Position numbers and translations under genes: made by a program. Positions 1 through 16,658 of a stretch of DNA of 64,000 nucleotides are shown here, one piece after another. This DNA is from Cacajao melanocephalus. Lineage: Eukaryota > Chordata > Mammalia > Primates > Pitheciidae. The stretch is from contig CAUYLG010076922.1 in assembly GCA_963573385.1 (NCBI GenBank), positions 26,031 to 90,030 on the forward strand, in the 5' to 3' direction. The notes beneath the pieces were generated by a model, which was given only the letters and a program-made list of their open reading frames with translations, was not told the origin of the DNA and did not search any database. Each line of letters starts with the position of its first letter. The stretch's first letter is position 1.

Positions 1-13
1 GCAGTCCTTTAAG
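1..13 (+). CDS. CACNA1E: Partial exon: end of domain IV S4-S5 linker
   Basis: The window opens with the last 13 bases of an exon. One base completes a codon (probably Val) and is followed by Gln-Ser-Phe-Lys. A good donor, AAG|gtaagag, follows at 14. In Cav2 channels VQSFK directly precedes the ALPYV start of IVS5, which is what the next exon encodes. The rest of this exon lies upstream of the window. Confidence 0.9.
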
Positions 14-3093
<3,080 letters not shown>

Positions 3094-4454
3094 TAAAACA
3101 AGGGCCCGGTGGGGGACAGCTGTTACCCAGATAATCTCTGGCTTAGCAACCTGAAAATGCAAGACCTGAAGATGCTTTGAACCCCTTCTTGCCTAAGGGT
3201 GTGCCCCTGAGGTCTTGTCCAGTGTGACCTTGGGAATTTCACATGTGCAGTGGCTCCCCATTTAGCTTGCCTAAGTATTCAGGGTAGTCTGGTACAAGGG
3301 CTTCATCTCAGGTTTTCAGATCATGGTGCTAAATCATAAGTAGCTGGGCTTCTGTGGTGACAGCCATAGAACCAAAGCAAAGATGACACCATTGTGCTTA
3401 GCCAAAAAGATCCCCCAGGAGACTAAGGAGGGGAGCTCATGTGGATCTACTTCTCAGGATCTCTGGTATTTTGACTTGGCCTAAAAGGAGGTTAGATGTT
3501 AGTTCTTCCTGTATGTGGTGACACCAGATCTCCACATATAGTCTCATAGAGTCTTATGCTTACAGAGTCTTGACTGTCTGCGATCTATACCCTAAGACAC
3601 ATCACTGTGAACAACTCATAGAGTTCCTGGCAGCCTGCTCATTCCTAGGGAGATTCATGGGCCACATTCCAGCTAACGAGGCCATGCAACTTGCTGGACA
3701 GTTCCCTTGTTTTACCACACTTTGTCCAGTTTCATAACTTAAGAAGCAGATCGGGTTCCCACCCCAGGTATTTATGCAGGTAGCCAGAGACTTGCTAAAC
3801 AGAAGAAGCCAAAGGATCTTTCAAAGACGATGGTTGTTCGTGGTGGGTGAAATCCTACTGTAAATAACCAGCAGCACATCCCATGAACCTATCTGGTTGG
3901 AGACACAGGCTTTCTGCTTGTCTCCAGAGGGCTGACTTTCTGACTTGGAGATATTGTGACTAGATCCCAGCACAGAACTCCGGCTCTGTGTCAGCCTCCT
4001 GCAGTCAGGCAGTCTGGCTGCCTTGAGCCTGCCAGCTGCCTTCCCAACTGTGTTGCCACCTGGAGCTGCTGCTGGGGTGTCCCAGCCTTGCTGTATCTGC
4101 AGCCCTTTCCAGAGCCTTTCTGAAATGTCTCTTCCTTTCACTCTTCCCTCTTGCCTGTACTTCCGGGTTTCATTCTTTATTACTGGATAATTTTGTTCTC
4201 TAAAAATACAGTAGAATGTCAAGTGTCAAAATGTGTGAGACTTTGTTGAGTAGCAGTGAGTTCTCCTTCACTGAGAATATTTCAGTAGGAATTTAATGAT
4301 GATGTTGGCAGTGTTGGAAACAGAATTCCTGCTAAAGTTTCAGATTGGCTTGGTAACTTCCCTGAAGTCCTGTCTAACTCCAATATATTTGATTCCGGAA
4401 CTAAAATAGTCTTGAAGAGCCAAATGAAAGCTTGATTTAAATGAAACTGTTTTC

Positions 4455-4640
4455 TCAAAATTTATTTTTTTATTGATATCTACTAGTTGTAGATATTTTG
4501 GGGGTACATGCGATATTTTGATGGTTGTTTACGATGTGTAATGATCAAATCAGGGTAATTGGGGTATCCATCACTTTAAATGTTCATCTCTTACTTGTGT
4601 TGAGAACATTATAATTCTTCTTGTCTGGTTATAATTAAGT
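4455..4640 (-). mobile_element. L1 3' end fragment (antisense)
   Basis: The stretch reads TTGGGGGTACATGCGATATT, then a run about an ATGATCAAATCAGGGTAATT motif and TATCCATCACTTTAAATGTT. This is the reverse complement of the 3' UTR found in older primate L1 (L1MA/L1PB-type) elements. It is a 5'-truncated fossil with no coding capacity. The family label is from memory of the consensus. Confidence 0.7.
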
Positions 4641-4820
4641 TCCTTTTGCCCATGCTCAAAATAGTTCTTACCCCTTTTCATCTTCAAACAAAATAAACTA
4701 GAATAACACCATCTCCAGTACTGATCTGGTATGAAAGTTGATTCTGATAACAGTGATAATGCTATTTACATTATTTAAATTCTTTGGTGTACTAGACACT
4801 GTACTAAATGTATGCATAGA

Positions 4821-4880
4821 CAGAGAGAGAGAGTGAAGGCGGAGAAAAAGAGAGAGAGTGAGGGGAAGAGAGGGCAGGCA
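4821..4880 (+). repeat. GA-rich purine tract
   Basis: This is an interrupted (AG)n/purine-rich low-complexity tract of about 60 bases, with almost no pyrimidines on the + strand apart from scattered T and C. It is a degenerate microsatellite in an intron. Confidence 0.75.
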
Positions 4881-5589
4881 GGCACAGGCAAGATATATGC
4901 CTGATGTTTCTGAGTAATGTGAAAACGTTTATACGTGTTTCATTGTCTCCATTGATGCTTAGCACAGTTAAGTAACTTATAAAATGCTCAAGTTCTCAGA
5001 CAATAAGTGAAAGAGGTGAGTTGTAAGCTCAGCCCTGTCTGCTCGCTAGCCATATTCTTAACTCTGTACTGTCTCTCTTCCCACCAGACGAGTAAACACA
5101 AGTTTTTTTTTTACCGTCTCCTTGGAGGTAGGAGTTGTTCAGTTACGAAACTGTAGTCTTCACAGTAACTGTACAGCCTAATATCTTATTCCCTTGAGAT
5201 TTCTTTCCAAAAGATAAGAGCACTGTGTGCATTCCACAGAGACATGAATGGCATTTCTGCTCTGACTTGCTTTAAGCTGGCCATCCCCATCTTGGTCCAT
5301 GATGAGACCTAGCATCAAACACAAAGCAGACACCTGAGTTGTTGCCAGAGAGACTGTATCTAATATAGTCACAACAAAACTGGGGGATTCATACAAAGAA
5401 AAGGGCAAGGAACAAGCTTTTGGAAAAATATAAATAGGGTATATCTATGAGAAAAACCATGATTATTCCAAACTTTCAAAGGCTCCTTGGAAAATGGGAC
5501 CTTTGTAGAAGAATCGGAAGTTAGAAAGAAGGAGTAACTTGCTGGGGATGAGACAGAGCCCTGTGGCTACATGGCGTTAGGAAGTGGGA

Positions 5590-5740
5590 TTGTCAGCCTC
5601 AGCTCCTTCACTGAACAACTGTGTGAACTTGGTGAATCACTGTATCTCTTTTCACCATAACTCCGTCATTAATTCAGTGGAGGTGTTGGTGAGAGACCTT
5701 TGCCAGTCTCTTCTAGTGCTAACATTCTGTGATTCCAAGT
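5590..5740 (+). repeat. MIR-like fragment
   Basis: The phrase order (AACTGTGTGAACTTGGTGAAT, then CACTGTATCTCTTTTCACCA) resembles the MIR core, where 'tgtgtgaccttgggcaagtcact' is followed by 'ctctctgtgcctcag'. It is degraded, so the call is tentative. Confidence 0.4.
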
Positions 5741-5907
5741 GAAATGGATTTAAATCTATACTCTAGTGAGATTTTTCCATGGGGCCTCAGCATTCCTTCT
5801 TTCTCTTTCATACCCTATTGATGGACATTTGAGTTAGTGACAAGAGTAAGTGAAAAGTTGAAAAAATTTTAAGACCACCTTCACAATACATGTTTTTGAC
5901 TTAAATT

Positions 5908-5911
<4 letters not shown>

Positions 5912-5938
<27 letters not shown>

Positions 5939-6059
5939 GAGAGAGATGAGGTCTCACTGTGTTGCCCAGACTGGTCTTGAACTCTTGGGCTCAAGCAGTG
6001 TTCTCACCTCAGCCTCCCAAAGTGCTGGGATTACAGGTGTGAGCCACCACGCCCGGCTT
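5912..6059 (-). mobile_element. Free left Alu monomer (FLAM-like), antisense
   Basis: A T27 run is followed by the reverse complement of a single Alu left arm (GGTCTCACTGTGTTGCCCAG to GCCACCACGCCCGGC). There is no second monomer. An 11-bp direct repeat, CTTAAATTATC, flanks it at 5900-5910 and 6062-6072. This shows that the monomer retrotransposed on its own. It is an old 7SL-derived SINE in the intron before the pore exon. Confidence 0.88.
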
Positions 6060-7773
6060 GGCTTAAATTATCTTAGATTCAAAATAGCTTTGGTTTCTTG
6101 AACTATTACACACATACTTTGTGTAAAATCACAGTGTGTTCTCCAGTTAATTCGTGATTGGATGAAGTATTTGAGAAAATCATACTGAATACAACTCATG
6201 ATAGCTCCAGGAGTGTCATAGGGAAAAAAAAAAGACACTGTAAGTCGTATATCTGTGATGAATCATGGATAAATCATGAATTCCAAACCAAGAGGGTGAA
6301 AAAGAAAGGAGAGGGCCAGAAATGTGAACAGGGCAAGGATAAATGGCAGGGCCCTCCTGGGGTATCCAGAGTTAATTAGATTTGATTGCTTGGGTGGGAT
6401 TTTTTAAATGCTACTATTTGTCTCTTTGGGGCCCTCTTCCTTCTTCTCCTCTTTCCATTCTTCTCTGCTGCTCCCTCGATTGCCTCCTCCATTCTCCCTG
6501 AGAGACAAGTAGTATTTGGGTTTTGAAAAACAGCATTGAGAACAAATTCCCAGAGCAGGTGTCAGTGGGAGTTACTTGAGCAAAATAGCTGGGGGCAGAG
6601 ATTGTTCCTCAATTGCACATTCTAAAAACTGTGAGGGGGAAAATGTGTTCCATTTAGCATACATTGGATAAACTGAAGCATATTCAATGCAGGCTGAAAA
6701 TTGTCTTAAATGGCTGGAAAAGTAACCCAGTAAGCCATCGATAGTACCAGCACTGACTTGTGACAATAGGTCCTGACACCCAAAATGTGGCTGGGAAGGA
6801 GAGTGCCTGTGTGAAAGCCTCCTTTTCATCTGAAGAGTGGAGGGGTTGACTTTGGCTCCAGGCATCACTGTGTCTGAGAGTTCATCATTATTCCGTCTCT
6901 GTGGATAAAAATCTCTGAGTGTTCCCTCTTTTGAATGTTCACAGTGATCACATTCTAAGCTCAGTTGCCAGCAGTAGATCAGTAAACATCACTCTGTCAC
7001 CCAGAATCTGCCCAAAGCCATTTTCTGTTTTCCTTTTCAAAGTGTCCAGTTGGTCCGACTTTCTCCGTCCTATTGGCCTGGACTTTGCTTTAGCTCCTGC
7101 ATAAACATTTACTTTTAGATGGGATTTGGGTCTGTTGGGTGATACATGTGGACATATGCAGATACATGCACATGGATATATGTGCGTTCATTGTCGTGGA
7201 TTCTACATTAATGACATACAGACCTTCTAAGATGTGACCTTCTGTGTAGAAACATATCTAAGGAAGATAGAGATGCCCTCTCTGACCTGAACTGCTTGTA
7301 AATTCCAGGGTAGCATCTGCCCAAATCATAAACGATGTCTTCTTGCAAATTCAAATGCTCCCATCATGACTACCTGAGACAGGAAGAAAGGGGCAACTCC
7401 TTCCCTGCACTCCTGCTGTGAGATACTGTCTTTGACAGACTAAGTACCATGGTGACAGGTACCATGGAGATAAAAAGACCAGATTAGTGCGGGAGGAACT
7501 ATGTACAAGCAGAATGACTTCAAAAGAGCTTGCATTCTACGTTATGCTCGGACCTTGCTGCATGGGTCCCCCTCACTGTACTGGAGCAGTGGGGATAATT
7601 ATTCTTACGTATCAGCACAAGAGCACAGTGTCTAGCAGCTCTCTGGGTCTGAGTTGTCTGCTCCAGGGGTAGGTCATCAGAAAGCCATGCACGTGGCTTC
7701 GCCAACCCCCATGTGCTTGACGCATCACACAGCTCGGTAATGCTCATTGTTTTCTGTTGTTTCTCTCCTCAAG

Positions 7774-7865
7774 GTATTTGGAAACATAAAATTAGATGAG
7801 GAGAGTCACATCAACCGGCACAACAACTTCCGGAGTTTCTTTGGGTCCCTAATGCTACTGTTCAG
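7774..7865 (+). CDS. CACNA1E: Exon: domain IV pore turret and start of P-loop
   Basis: This 92-nt exon encodes [19 protein letters not shown] followed by [11 protein letters not shown], ending in two bases of an Arg codon. It covers the extracellular turret after IVS5 and the first pore helix of domain IV. The turret sequence is distinctive for Cav2.3. The acceptor is cctcaag|GTA and the donor is CAG|gtacct. Confidence 0.97.
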
Positions 7866-8739
<874 letters not shown>

Positions 8740-10399
8740 TGAGATGTGGCCCATCCCTTCCTACTCCCAACCCTTCTGATAAATAGTAGATGTTTGCATC
8801 AGTGTATGTCCGTGCTTTCCTCCCCTCCTCTTCCCCTCTCTCCACACCCCCACCATGCACACACTTACACTCACGCCCATGTTAAGAGCTAGATCCTCCT
8901 GTGGAGAACTCTTGGAGACTAGGGTGCCTGTCAGACTCCTGGGTGGGTGACTTTCAATGGTTGAGAAAAGTCTTCGCTGCTTCTAGGGAAAGATTGTTGT
9001 GGAAAGGAAAGGTGAGCATATTTCAGTGCATTGAGCTTCATGTTGAACCTGTGGACACTCAGAGTAAATCCTTTCTTTGCCATGCCTCAGGTATTTTATC
9101 TTGTAAGTAGGGCTATGAATATCTTCTCTCTAACTGCTTGAGAAAAGTTACCTTGAAAAATGTAAGGTTACAGCATTGATAAGAGTAGAATGATGATAAT
9201 GGGATAAATGTGGTTCTCTCTTAACTTGTGATGTTATTACATTTGATGATTATTGACCAGCTTGATAGATGAGAAAAGATACAATTGCTTGATTGCTTTG
9301 GGTGTTAGTAAATATTGAGTAGGATAGGTGGAGCACCCACCTATAAAGTCGTGAGAAGCCCTAGGTGCCTCTTAAGTCTCTTTTGGAGAAAGCACGACTC
9401 AGCACGCCCACATCCAGAAACTTCTGCCCTGCATATCAGACAAGGAATGATAAATAGCATAAATGAATAAAAGGGTCAGTTTAGTGTTTCTGGTCACTCT
9501 GAAATTCCTCAACTCGGCTTCACTGCTAATACTACTGGCTGTACCAAAACCTAAAACTAAAACAGTGATGCTACTGAAAAGTGGTCACTTTCTGGCCACG
9601 CATCAAAAAGTGCATTAATTGTCTGAGGTCCAGGCCTTACTACCTCTTACAAGAGATCCCAAGGGGACTGAAACTTCCCACATGTCCGGCTCTCCAGTGA
9701 GTGGGGGGTGGGCTACAGAGAGACCATTAAGTGTTGCCTGTAGGTCAGTGTGGCAGGGAGTGAGCTAGCGGGAGACATGGGCAGCCCATGCAGTAGTCTT
9801 GGCTTTGTTCCACTGCTGGCCTTGGCAAAGACACTTTCTCTTTTATAGCCTCTATAAAATAGGAGAAAAAAAAATGACAATAATAGGAGCATTATATACA
9901 CAATGTACTGACCCATGTGTTTTAATACACTTCCTTCTTATGTATGTGAAAGGTTTTTCAGTAAAAGAATACACAACTGTATCAATGCAGAAGTATAATG
10001 TATAAAGAAAAACAACTCTGAAATTTAGAATAATGCTATCATGGGAGTTTTCCGTCGATTCACATCTTCAGCACATTTTTATTGAGTGGCCATCGTGAGG
10101 TTCACGCACAGCAAGGCCCGTACCTCAGTCACCAGTAGTCAAGGGGTGAAACTGGCTCACAGCGTCCAGGAGTCGGTGCTCACTGCTAGGGTGGAATGGA
10201 ACAGATAGAAGGGCATGTGGACATCTCAGTTTTATCTGACATGGTTTAAGTGTTTCATAATAAATATTTAAAAGAAACCAAAGATATAACTGGAAATTAA
10301 TTAGAGACCATAAAGGTACTTTTGGAATTTTGAGACAGAGGGTGCTGCATAATTCACATTAATGTCATTTTTAATGAGGCTATATTCAGGATGAGATGA

Positions 10400-10600
10400 T
10401 CTGCTTTCAGGTCTTGGCTCCATATGAGACTGACTTTGTGACCTTGGACAAGTCACACAGCTTCTCAACTCAAACCAGCCACTCCACAGAGATTTACTGA
10501 TGCCCCCACCGTCTGCCCCAGGCCTCGTGCTGGAAGCTAAGAATACAAATGTGAATCCAAAGAATTCTGTCCTTGAAGGGTGACGGTAATTAAACCTGCC
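10400..10600 (+). repeat. MIR/L2-like fragments
   Basis: CTTTGTGACCTTGGACAAGT followed by CACACAGCTTCTCAACTC matches the MIR core order. The following stretch, with GCCTCGTGCTGGAAGCTAAG and AATACAAATGTGAAT, resembles an L2 3' end. Both are ancient and degraded. Confidence 0.5.
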
Positions 10601-11951
10601 TCACAGAGAGTTGGAGCAAGCATAAAAACAAGGAATAGGTGTGACCCCACACACTACACTCTTAATGACTGTACAAATGAAAAGCAGTAACAATGCTAAT
10701 AGTTTTTGTTAACATTAACAATAGGTACCCTGAAAAGAGTACAGAAGATATGTGTGGATACAGGGAAAACCCTTTATAACCCAGGCAGTGGTTGAACAAA
10801 TTCACTGTGGCTCCAACCTCAGAGGCAGAATGATAGACCCATGCTGGGAGTAGGTTCACCTGCATGAGACAGAAATCTCCAAATAACGGCAGCTTAACCA
10901 GGAGGGATGCTGATTTCCCTTCTACATCAGTGAAGTCTGGAGGAAGGCAGGCAGTCTAGTTATGGTGGCTCCACAGGGGTGTGGGGGCCCCAGACCTACT
11001 CCTGCTTTCTGCTGCATCACCTCTATGGTGTGTCCCTCATTCTCATGGAAGAGAAGATACCTAGACTCCAGCCATCCATTTATACTCTAGGCAGCAAGAG
11101 AAAGGAAGGAAGAGAAGAGTCTGGCTGTTAGGTGTGACCAGCAGTCTCTCTGTATTGTAGAGAGACTCCAACTATGTCCTTCCTCCACACTGTCTCCTTA
11201 TCCTATACACCCTGTCTGCCTATCTGGCACCTCTGTGCACCTGGCCACTTTACCTGCGGGCCCACAACCGAGACTCCTGTTCTCCTGCCAGTTGGTATCT
11301 ATCAGGCAGGATCCTTTTGCTTACAAGAGACAATAAGCCCAGCTAAGTCCAGCTTAAGTAAAGTGAGATTTTACAGGCTCCTATAAATGAGGAGTCCTGG
11401 GGCATAGCAGGCTTGATATGGGGCTCAGATGATATCACCAGGTCCAGGTTTCTCTCTATTTACAGATCTCTGCCTCCACCCTGCTCCATCCCTGTGAGTA
11501 CAAATATCATGTCTCAAGATGACTGTGGTGGCAGCTCTAGACCTCACATTCTCATACATTTAAGAGCAACAGGAAAAACAGCTCTTTTGCCCAGAAGGTT
11601 CAATACCATATTATTGGTTTTGATGGGATCACCGACCACTGTGCCCAGGAAAATGGCATTTAATGACTAGATGAGGCCTGGGTCACAGGAGGGCATCCCA
11701 CTGAATCTCACTAACCGGGAACAGGCAAGAGCCTGGGCCAGAAATACAGTGAATGGGTGTGCAGAGCAGCCAGGAAACAAGGGGACGGTGCTGTTGATTG
11801 TGGCCCTCAAGCCCTGTCGAGTCCACCTTTATTAACTCTCTACTCCAGTCTGTGCTGTCATCTTGCCCCTGGTAGATGCAGGAGTACCGCAACACCCTCC
11901 CTTGGTTTCCCACCCTTGGGTGGTTTCTGCTGCCTACAGAACAGTCTAGAT

Positions 11952-12262
11952 CAGCGGCTGGCAAACTAGAGCCCGTGGGACAAATCAGGTTTACCACCTG
12001 TTTCTGTATGGCCCGTGAAGTAATGGCTTTTACATTCTTAAATGCTTGAGGAAAGAAAACAAAAGATGAATGATGCTTCATGACATGTGGAAATTACACG
12101 GAATTCAAATTTCAGTGTCCATAAACAAAGCTTCACCGGAACACAGCTGTGTTCATTTGTATACACATGGTCTGTCTGGTGCTACAACAGCAAAACTGGA
12201 TAGTTACAGCAGAGACTGCACAGCCTGCAGAGCCTAAAATATTTCCTACCTGACCAGTTCAC
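11952..12262 (+). mobile_element. hAT-type DNA transposon remnant
   Basis: It starts CAGCGGCTGGCAAACTAGAG and contains GTATGGCCCGTGAAG, GGAACACAGCTGTG and GCCTAAAATATTTCCTACCT. These are the characteristic order and wording of a non-autonomous hAT (MER-series) element that is common in mammals. The right terminal inverted repeat is eroded. There is no transposase coding capacity. The exact subfamily is not resolved. Confidence 0.7.
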
Positions 12263-13174
12263 CGGTTCTGGTCTGGAGTCTTTAGCTGGGTTTGTGAGAT
12301 GCTTCTGTGATCTGGCACTTGGACCCAGCTGCTCTAAGCAACTTGCAGATCCCTGGCTATTCCCTATCCCTGCGTACCTCTGTGCTGGCTTCTTTGCTAA
12401 AACACCATCCTCCACGCACGTGTCTGTCTGGTGAACAGTACTCAAGCATCCACTCTCTTATACACTTTTTCTTCAGCCAGGAGAAGTTGCCTTCATACTC
12501 CTTTCTGTCCCCACTGTAACCTGCACATGCTTCTTTCATGGCTCTTAACATTTGTATGTTTCCATTACATCACAGTCTCTCCTAAGTACCAAATAAGTCT
12601 TGAAGAGCATTCACGTAACCACATCTAGTGAAGCCTTGCTGTGCTGTAAGCCTTGTGCTGGGCATGGGGATAACCTCTGGACAAGAACTTTCTTATCTCA
12701 CATCTCTGGCACCCAAATCTCTGGAACATAGTAGGTGCACAGTAAAGGCTGGCTAAACAAATTAAGTGGGAGAGTAGGGACTTAGAAGCTGCTTAAAAGC
12801 CAACCACAGCTTAAAGTCATCACAGCAGTAGGCCATGCCGTCGCCTCTAAGACATCTTAACAGTTATTCTTTGGGCTGCTTTTGTGGAGCAAGAATGAAG
12901 GGGGAGGCTGGGGAGGGAAGGCTGGCATCTGACCTTGACTTCCTCTAGCCCTCAAGAATGTTGTAGCTGCTGCCGTTCCCTCTGCTGCCACAGTAACAAA
13001 TAAATGGAACCGATAATAAAAGTGACTGTGGCATACTCTGCAAATATGAATTGGCATAGAAATGTAAAAAGAATGCCCACCCAATGAAATGTGTGGTCCA
13101 GATAATGAAAACGTGTTGCATTCAGCAAGATCAGTGGTGCTTTAGCTAGGAACTTCAGCCCTACAAACTTTTGA

Positions 13175-13444
<270 letters not shown>

Positions 13445-14031
13445 TAGGTCTCTGGTGTTCCCAGGGAAGAGGTTGGAATTGGAGCCACCTAAATGCCTGC
13501 CCGTTACAGAAGGAAAGGAGATTCCTCTTGATTGTGGCCCATGGAAGAGGCTGTGGTATCAAGCTCGTCACCAAAGTCTTCTGTCTCCTCCTTTTCCCTC
13601 TCTTTCCTTCTGTGACAGGCTCTTCCCTTTCTGGGCTGGTCTCATCACCCAGTCTTTACCTTAGATTATTTGAGTTCAATCCCAAGAGGAGTTTCTAATA
13701 ATCTTTCCTTTTTCTGCCAATGATTAGGGGACTCCTTTGTTACCAGGGGGGTTAAAGGTTTTTGGGCAGCTGGACATCTGGCCACCATGATCAGTGACTA
13801 TGAGTGTTTTCTCTTTCTCATTCCTTTCACACATACAGTTGGATATACCTCTGAAATTATTCTTTTTAAAAAACCAAACAAGTTTTTCTTCCAACTGCTC
13901 CCTTAAACATTTGTGGATTTTTACTGCATAGAACTAAATTAAATGGTAGGAATTGGAGAAGATAACCTCTTTACTGTCTCTTTTGCTGTTCACTAGTTCT
14001 GAAGTGATGATGTGTCTTCTAGGGTCTAGAG

Positions 14032-14339
14032 CAGGGATTGGCAAACTATCCCATGGGTGAAATTCAGCCCCCTGTCTGTTTTTGTAAATAAAGTTTTATT
14101 GGAACACAGCTCAACCATTCATTATTGTATTGTCTCTGGCTGCTTACATATTACAAGGAAGAGGCGAGTGATTGTGACAGAGATAGTATGGCCCTCAAAT
14201 TTTAAAGTATTTACTATAGAAATGTCAGGTTGGTGCAAAAGTAATTGCTGTTTGGTAATGGCAAAAACTGCAATTACTTTTGCACCAACCTATATTTTAC
14301 TGTCAAAAAATTACTGCCAGAAACATTTGCTAATCCCTG
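14032..14339 (+). mobile_element. hAT DNA transposon remnant interrupted by MADE1
   Basis: It begins CAGGGATTGGCAAACTATCC and ends TTTGCTAATCCCTG, which are imperfect terminal inverted repeats. In between are TTTTTGTAAATAAAGTTTTA and GGAACACAGC, diagnostic for this MER-type element. Flanking 8-mers GTCTAGAG and CTTTAGAG look like a decayed target-site duplication of the TCTAGA-like kind that hAT elements prefer. A MADE1 copy sits inside near its right end. Confidence 0.78.
14227..14291 (+). mobile_element. MADE1 (mariner MITE) hairpin, miR-548-type
   Basis: The arms at 14227-14248 and 14270-14291 are exact reverse complements over 22 bp (GGTTGGTGCAAAAGTAATTG against its mirror). After one mismatch, a further short stem closes around a loop of about 10 bases. 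MADE1 palindromes of this kind gave rise to the primate miR-548 family. The 3' arm contains AAAACTGCAATTACTTTTGC, which is miR-548-3p-like. The central part is shorter than the usual 80-bp MADE1 consensus. Whether it is processed cannot be told from sequence. Confidence 0.92.
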
Positions 14340-14784
14340 CTTTAGAGTATAAAGGCAGCATTTTGGCCCTCATGATTGAGGACAAGGTGAGAGTTCGATA
14401 AATGCTGATTCCAAAGGATCTGTTATATTTCAGGTCATTTTAGCTTTTGGGTCTTAACTCACCAATCTTCTATCCATTCTGGTCCCCCTCTGAAAAATAC
14501 TACAAGAAATGTTATCCCTCACAGGCATGGACCAAGTTGCTTCCACCTGGAATCCCCTTCATAATCAGAGACTTTTCCCAAAATCTATCCTCTGGTGAGG
14601 CTGTTGAACTTGGTTTGCTGTTTTAGAGACTTGAAGGGTGAATCAGAATTCTTTCCTTCAGTAATTAATGACAGGGTACAGTTATCTAAATCCATTCCTA
14701 TTACAATGATTAAGCAACAGCTTTTTCTTTTTGGTCTTACTCTCTAGTAAATAGCTCTTAGAAAGCGATGGGCAGTGTGTTATA

Positions 14785-14945
14785 GGAGGATGTGGCCAGG
14801 ACTGCGTGTCTTCAGCTCCATGGCCTTGGACAAGTCATGTAGCCAGTCTGGGCTTCTTTACCTGTAAAATGGCAACCGTGATACCTACATTCCTTGCAAG
14901 GTGGTTGTGAGGATGATATTAAATCATGTGTATAATTGTTATTAT
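14785..14945 (+). mobile_element. MIR SINE fragment
   Basis: It contains GCCTTGGACAAGTCATGTAG, TTCTTTACCTGTAAAATGGC and GTGGTTGTGAGGATGATATT. These follow the MIR consensus in sense order through the core and downstream region. Confidence 0.8.
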
Positions 14946-15726
14946 AATTGACGATAACCACACAGGAATGCTACTTGGAATGTCTGGAAAATCGGCCCCT
15001 GTAACCACGGATATCTATGGGATTGGGAGCCTAAGAAGGGACCTCTTTATTCACCCAAGAGGAGAAACCAGCTGTGAGCAAAAGAGTCCATTGTTCATCT
15101 GGGCTCACTCAGGTATCCTTGGATCCCAGAGACCCCAGCTTCCTGTGGTTTCACTTATCTTGGGATCCAAAGGCAATGTGTATAAAACGTGTTCCACCCT
15201 ACTCATTCCAGTTGCTGGGAAGAAATGGTTCCATGAGGATGAATCATGAAACTCAGACATGTGGACTGGGAAAGAGCAAAAAGACAAAGAATCTCTTCTG
15301 TGTGCTTTGAAATTCACAATATAACTCATTCTAGTTAGAGTTTTCTTGGCTTTCTTTATAAGATGGGCGAGGAAGACTTAACAAAAGTAACATGAGCCAA
15401 TGTCTTCAAAAGGAGGATTGATACCAGTTGCAAAAAAAATCAGTCTATAGCCACTCCTAACCCACCTACTTCCCAATCTCACTAAGGCAAAATGGAAGAA
15501 CACCTGGCTAAATTACTTCCTCTCAAGAGTCGAGAGACTTGGAGGTACTGATGAGCTTCTTTCTGGAAGAACAGGAGGAATTAACCATGAAATCTCAAAA
15601 AGCCTAGAAAGAGCGAAGCTGGACTGAAGCAGTAGCCTCCATATGGCTGCCAGCAAGGACTGAATGCATGGAGGTGAAGATGCTGTGTTTACCATTTCCA
15701 GTGGAAACTCTGGCCTGTGCCAGGGT

Positions 15727-15765
15727 CTATACAGAGTGTATACAGAGTGTATACAGGGTGTATGC
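15727..15765 (+). repeat. 11-bp tandem repeat, about 3.5 copies
   Basis: The unit TATACAGAGTG is repeated three times with one substitution in the third copy, followed by a partial unit. This is a minor intronic minisatellite. Confidence 0.85.
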
Positions 15766-16658
15766 AAATCCCTGGGTGGTGCTTCTTTTTCTGGCCCCTG
15801 ACAGAGAAGATGCTGTGGCCACTGAAAATTCATCATCGTTAATTCTATCCCCTCCATAGGAATCCAGAACTCTCTAGAGGGCTCCTGGGAAAAGGGTTGG
15901 TAAGAGAGGTCATGTGGTTCCTAGAATTCTGGCTGGCTCCAGCCAAGCTGCTGTAGGCTGGGTGGCAGGAAGGGGGCCGAGTGGGGGGCAGTGTTCCCCT
16001 GGCTGCTCTCTGAACACAGACCTCAGCAGGCTCCTACTGAGTAGAGAAGACTTGCCCAAGCTGAACGCAGAAAAATCTGTCACAAAGAGAAGCAAAGCCC
16101 TTTGTGATTTCCCTCATGCCAACTGTGCTCCTTGCTAATTAGCCTAATGGGAAATTTGTCTCTTCGAGACTGCAGAAAGCCGCTGACTTCTCACCGCTCC
16201 TGACAGGCGGGTCTGAGTAACTGACTGTAATCAGTGTCTGTGGAAAGCAAACAGTCCTGCAGTCCCCTTCAAGGCAGCCTGGCGTCTGCCCTGGACAGCG
16301 GTCCGAGCCCTTTGTGAATTGGCAGGCTTTGTTGCTAGAAGCCTAGCTAGAGCCAGGGCTGTGTCTGCAACTGGCCAGGTAGGGGCCAGATAGGTATCAC
16401 GGGGTGCTCTTGGTCAGTAGGCAGTTCCCTTTGGCATTGGCTGGGCTCCGATTTCCTTAGAAAATTGCCGCAGTGCAGTTTGGCAAGGTAATGGTTCTCT
16501 GGTGCTTACTGTTTTCAGTCTCTCCTGGTCTGGCTTTGCCAGGCCCAAGGAAAGAAGCTGCTCTGACCTCTTTCAGCCATCCTCTTCATGGCTAAGCTGT
16601 CATTTCTTTCCCACCCTTCTCCGAGTGTCCTATTAACCCAACTGTGCTTCCTTTACAG

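Noticed and set aside
3821..4222. A 133-codon minus-strand open frame in an intron
   Set aside because: There is no recognisable domain, no bounding splice sites and no codon-use signal. It is within chance expectation for 64 kb in six frames.
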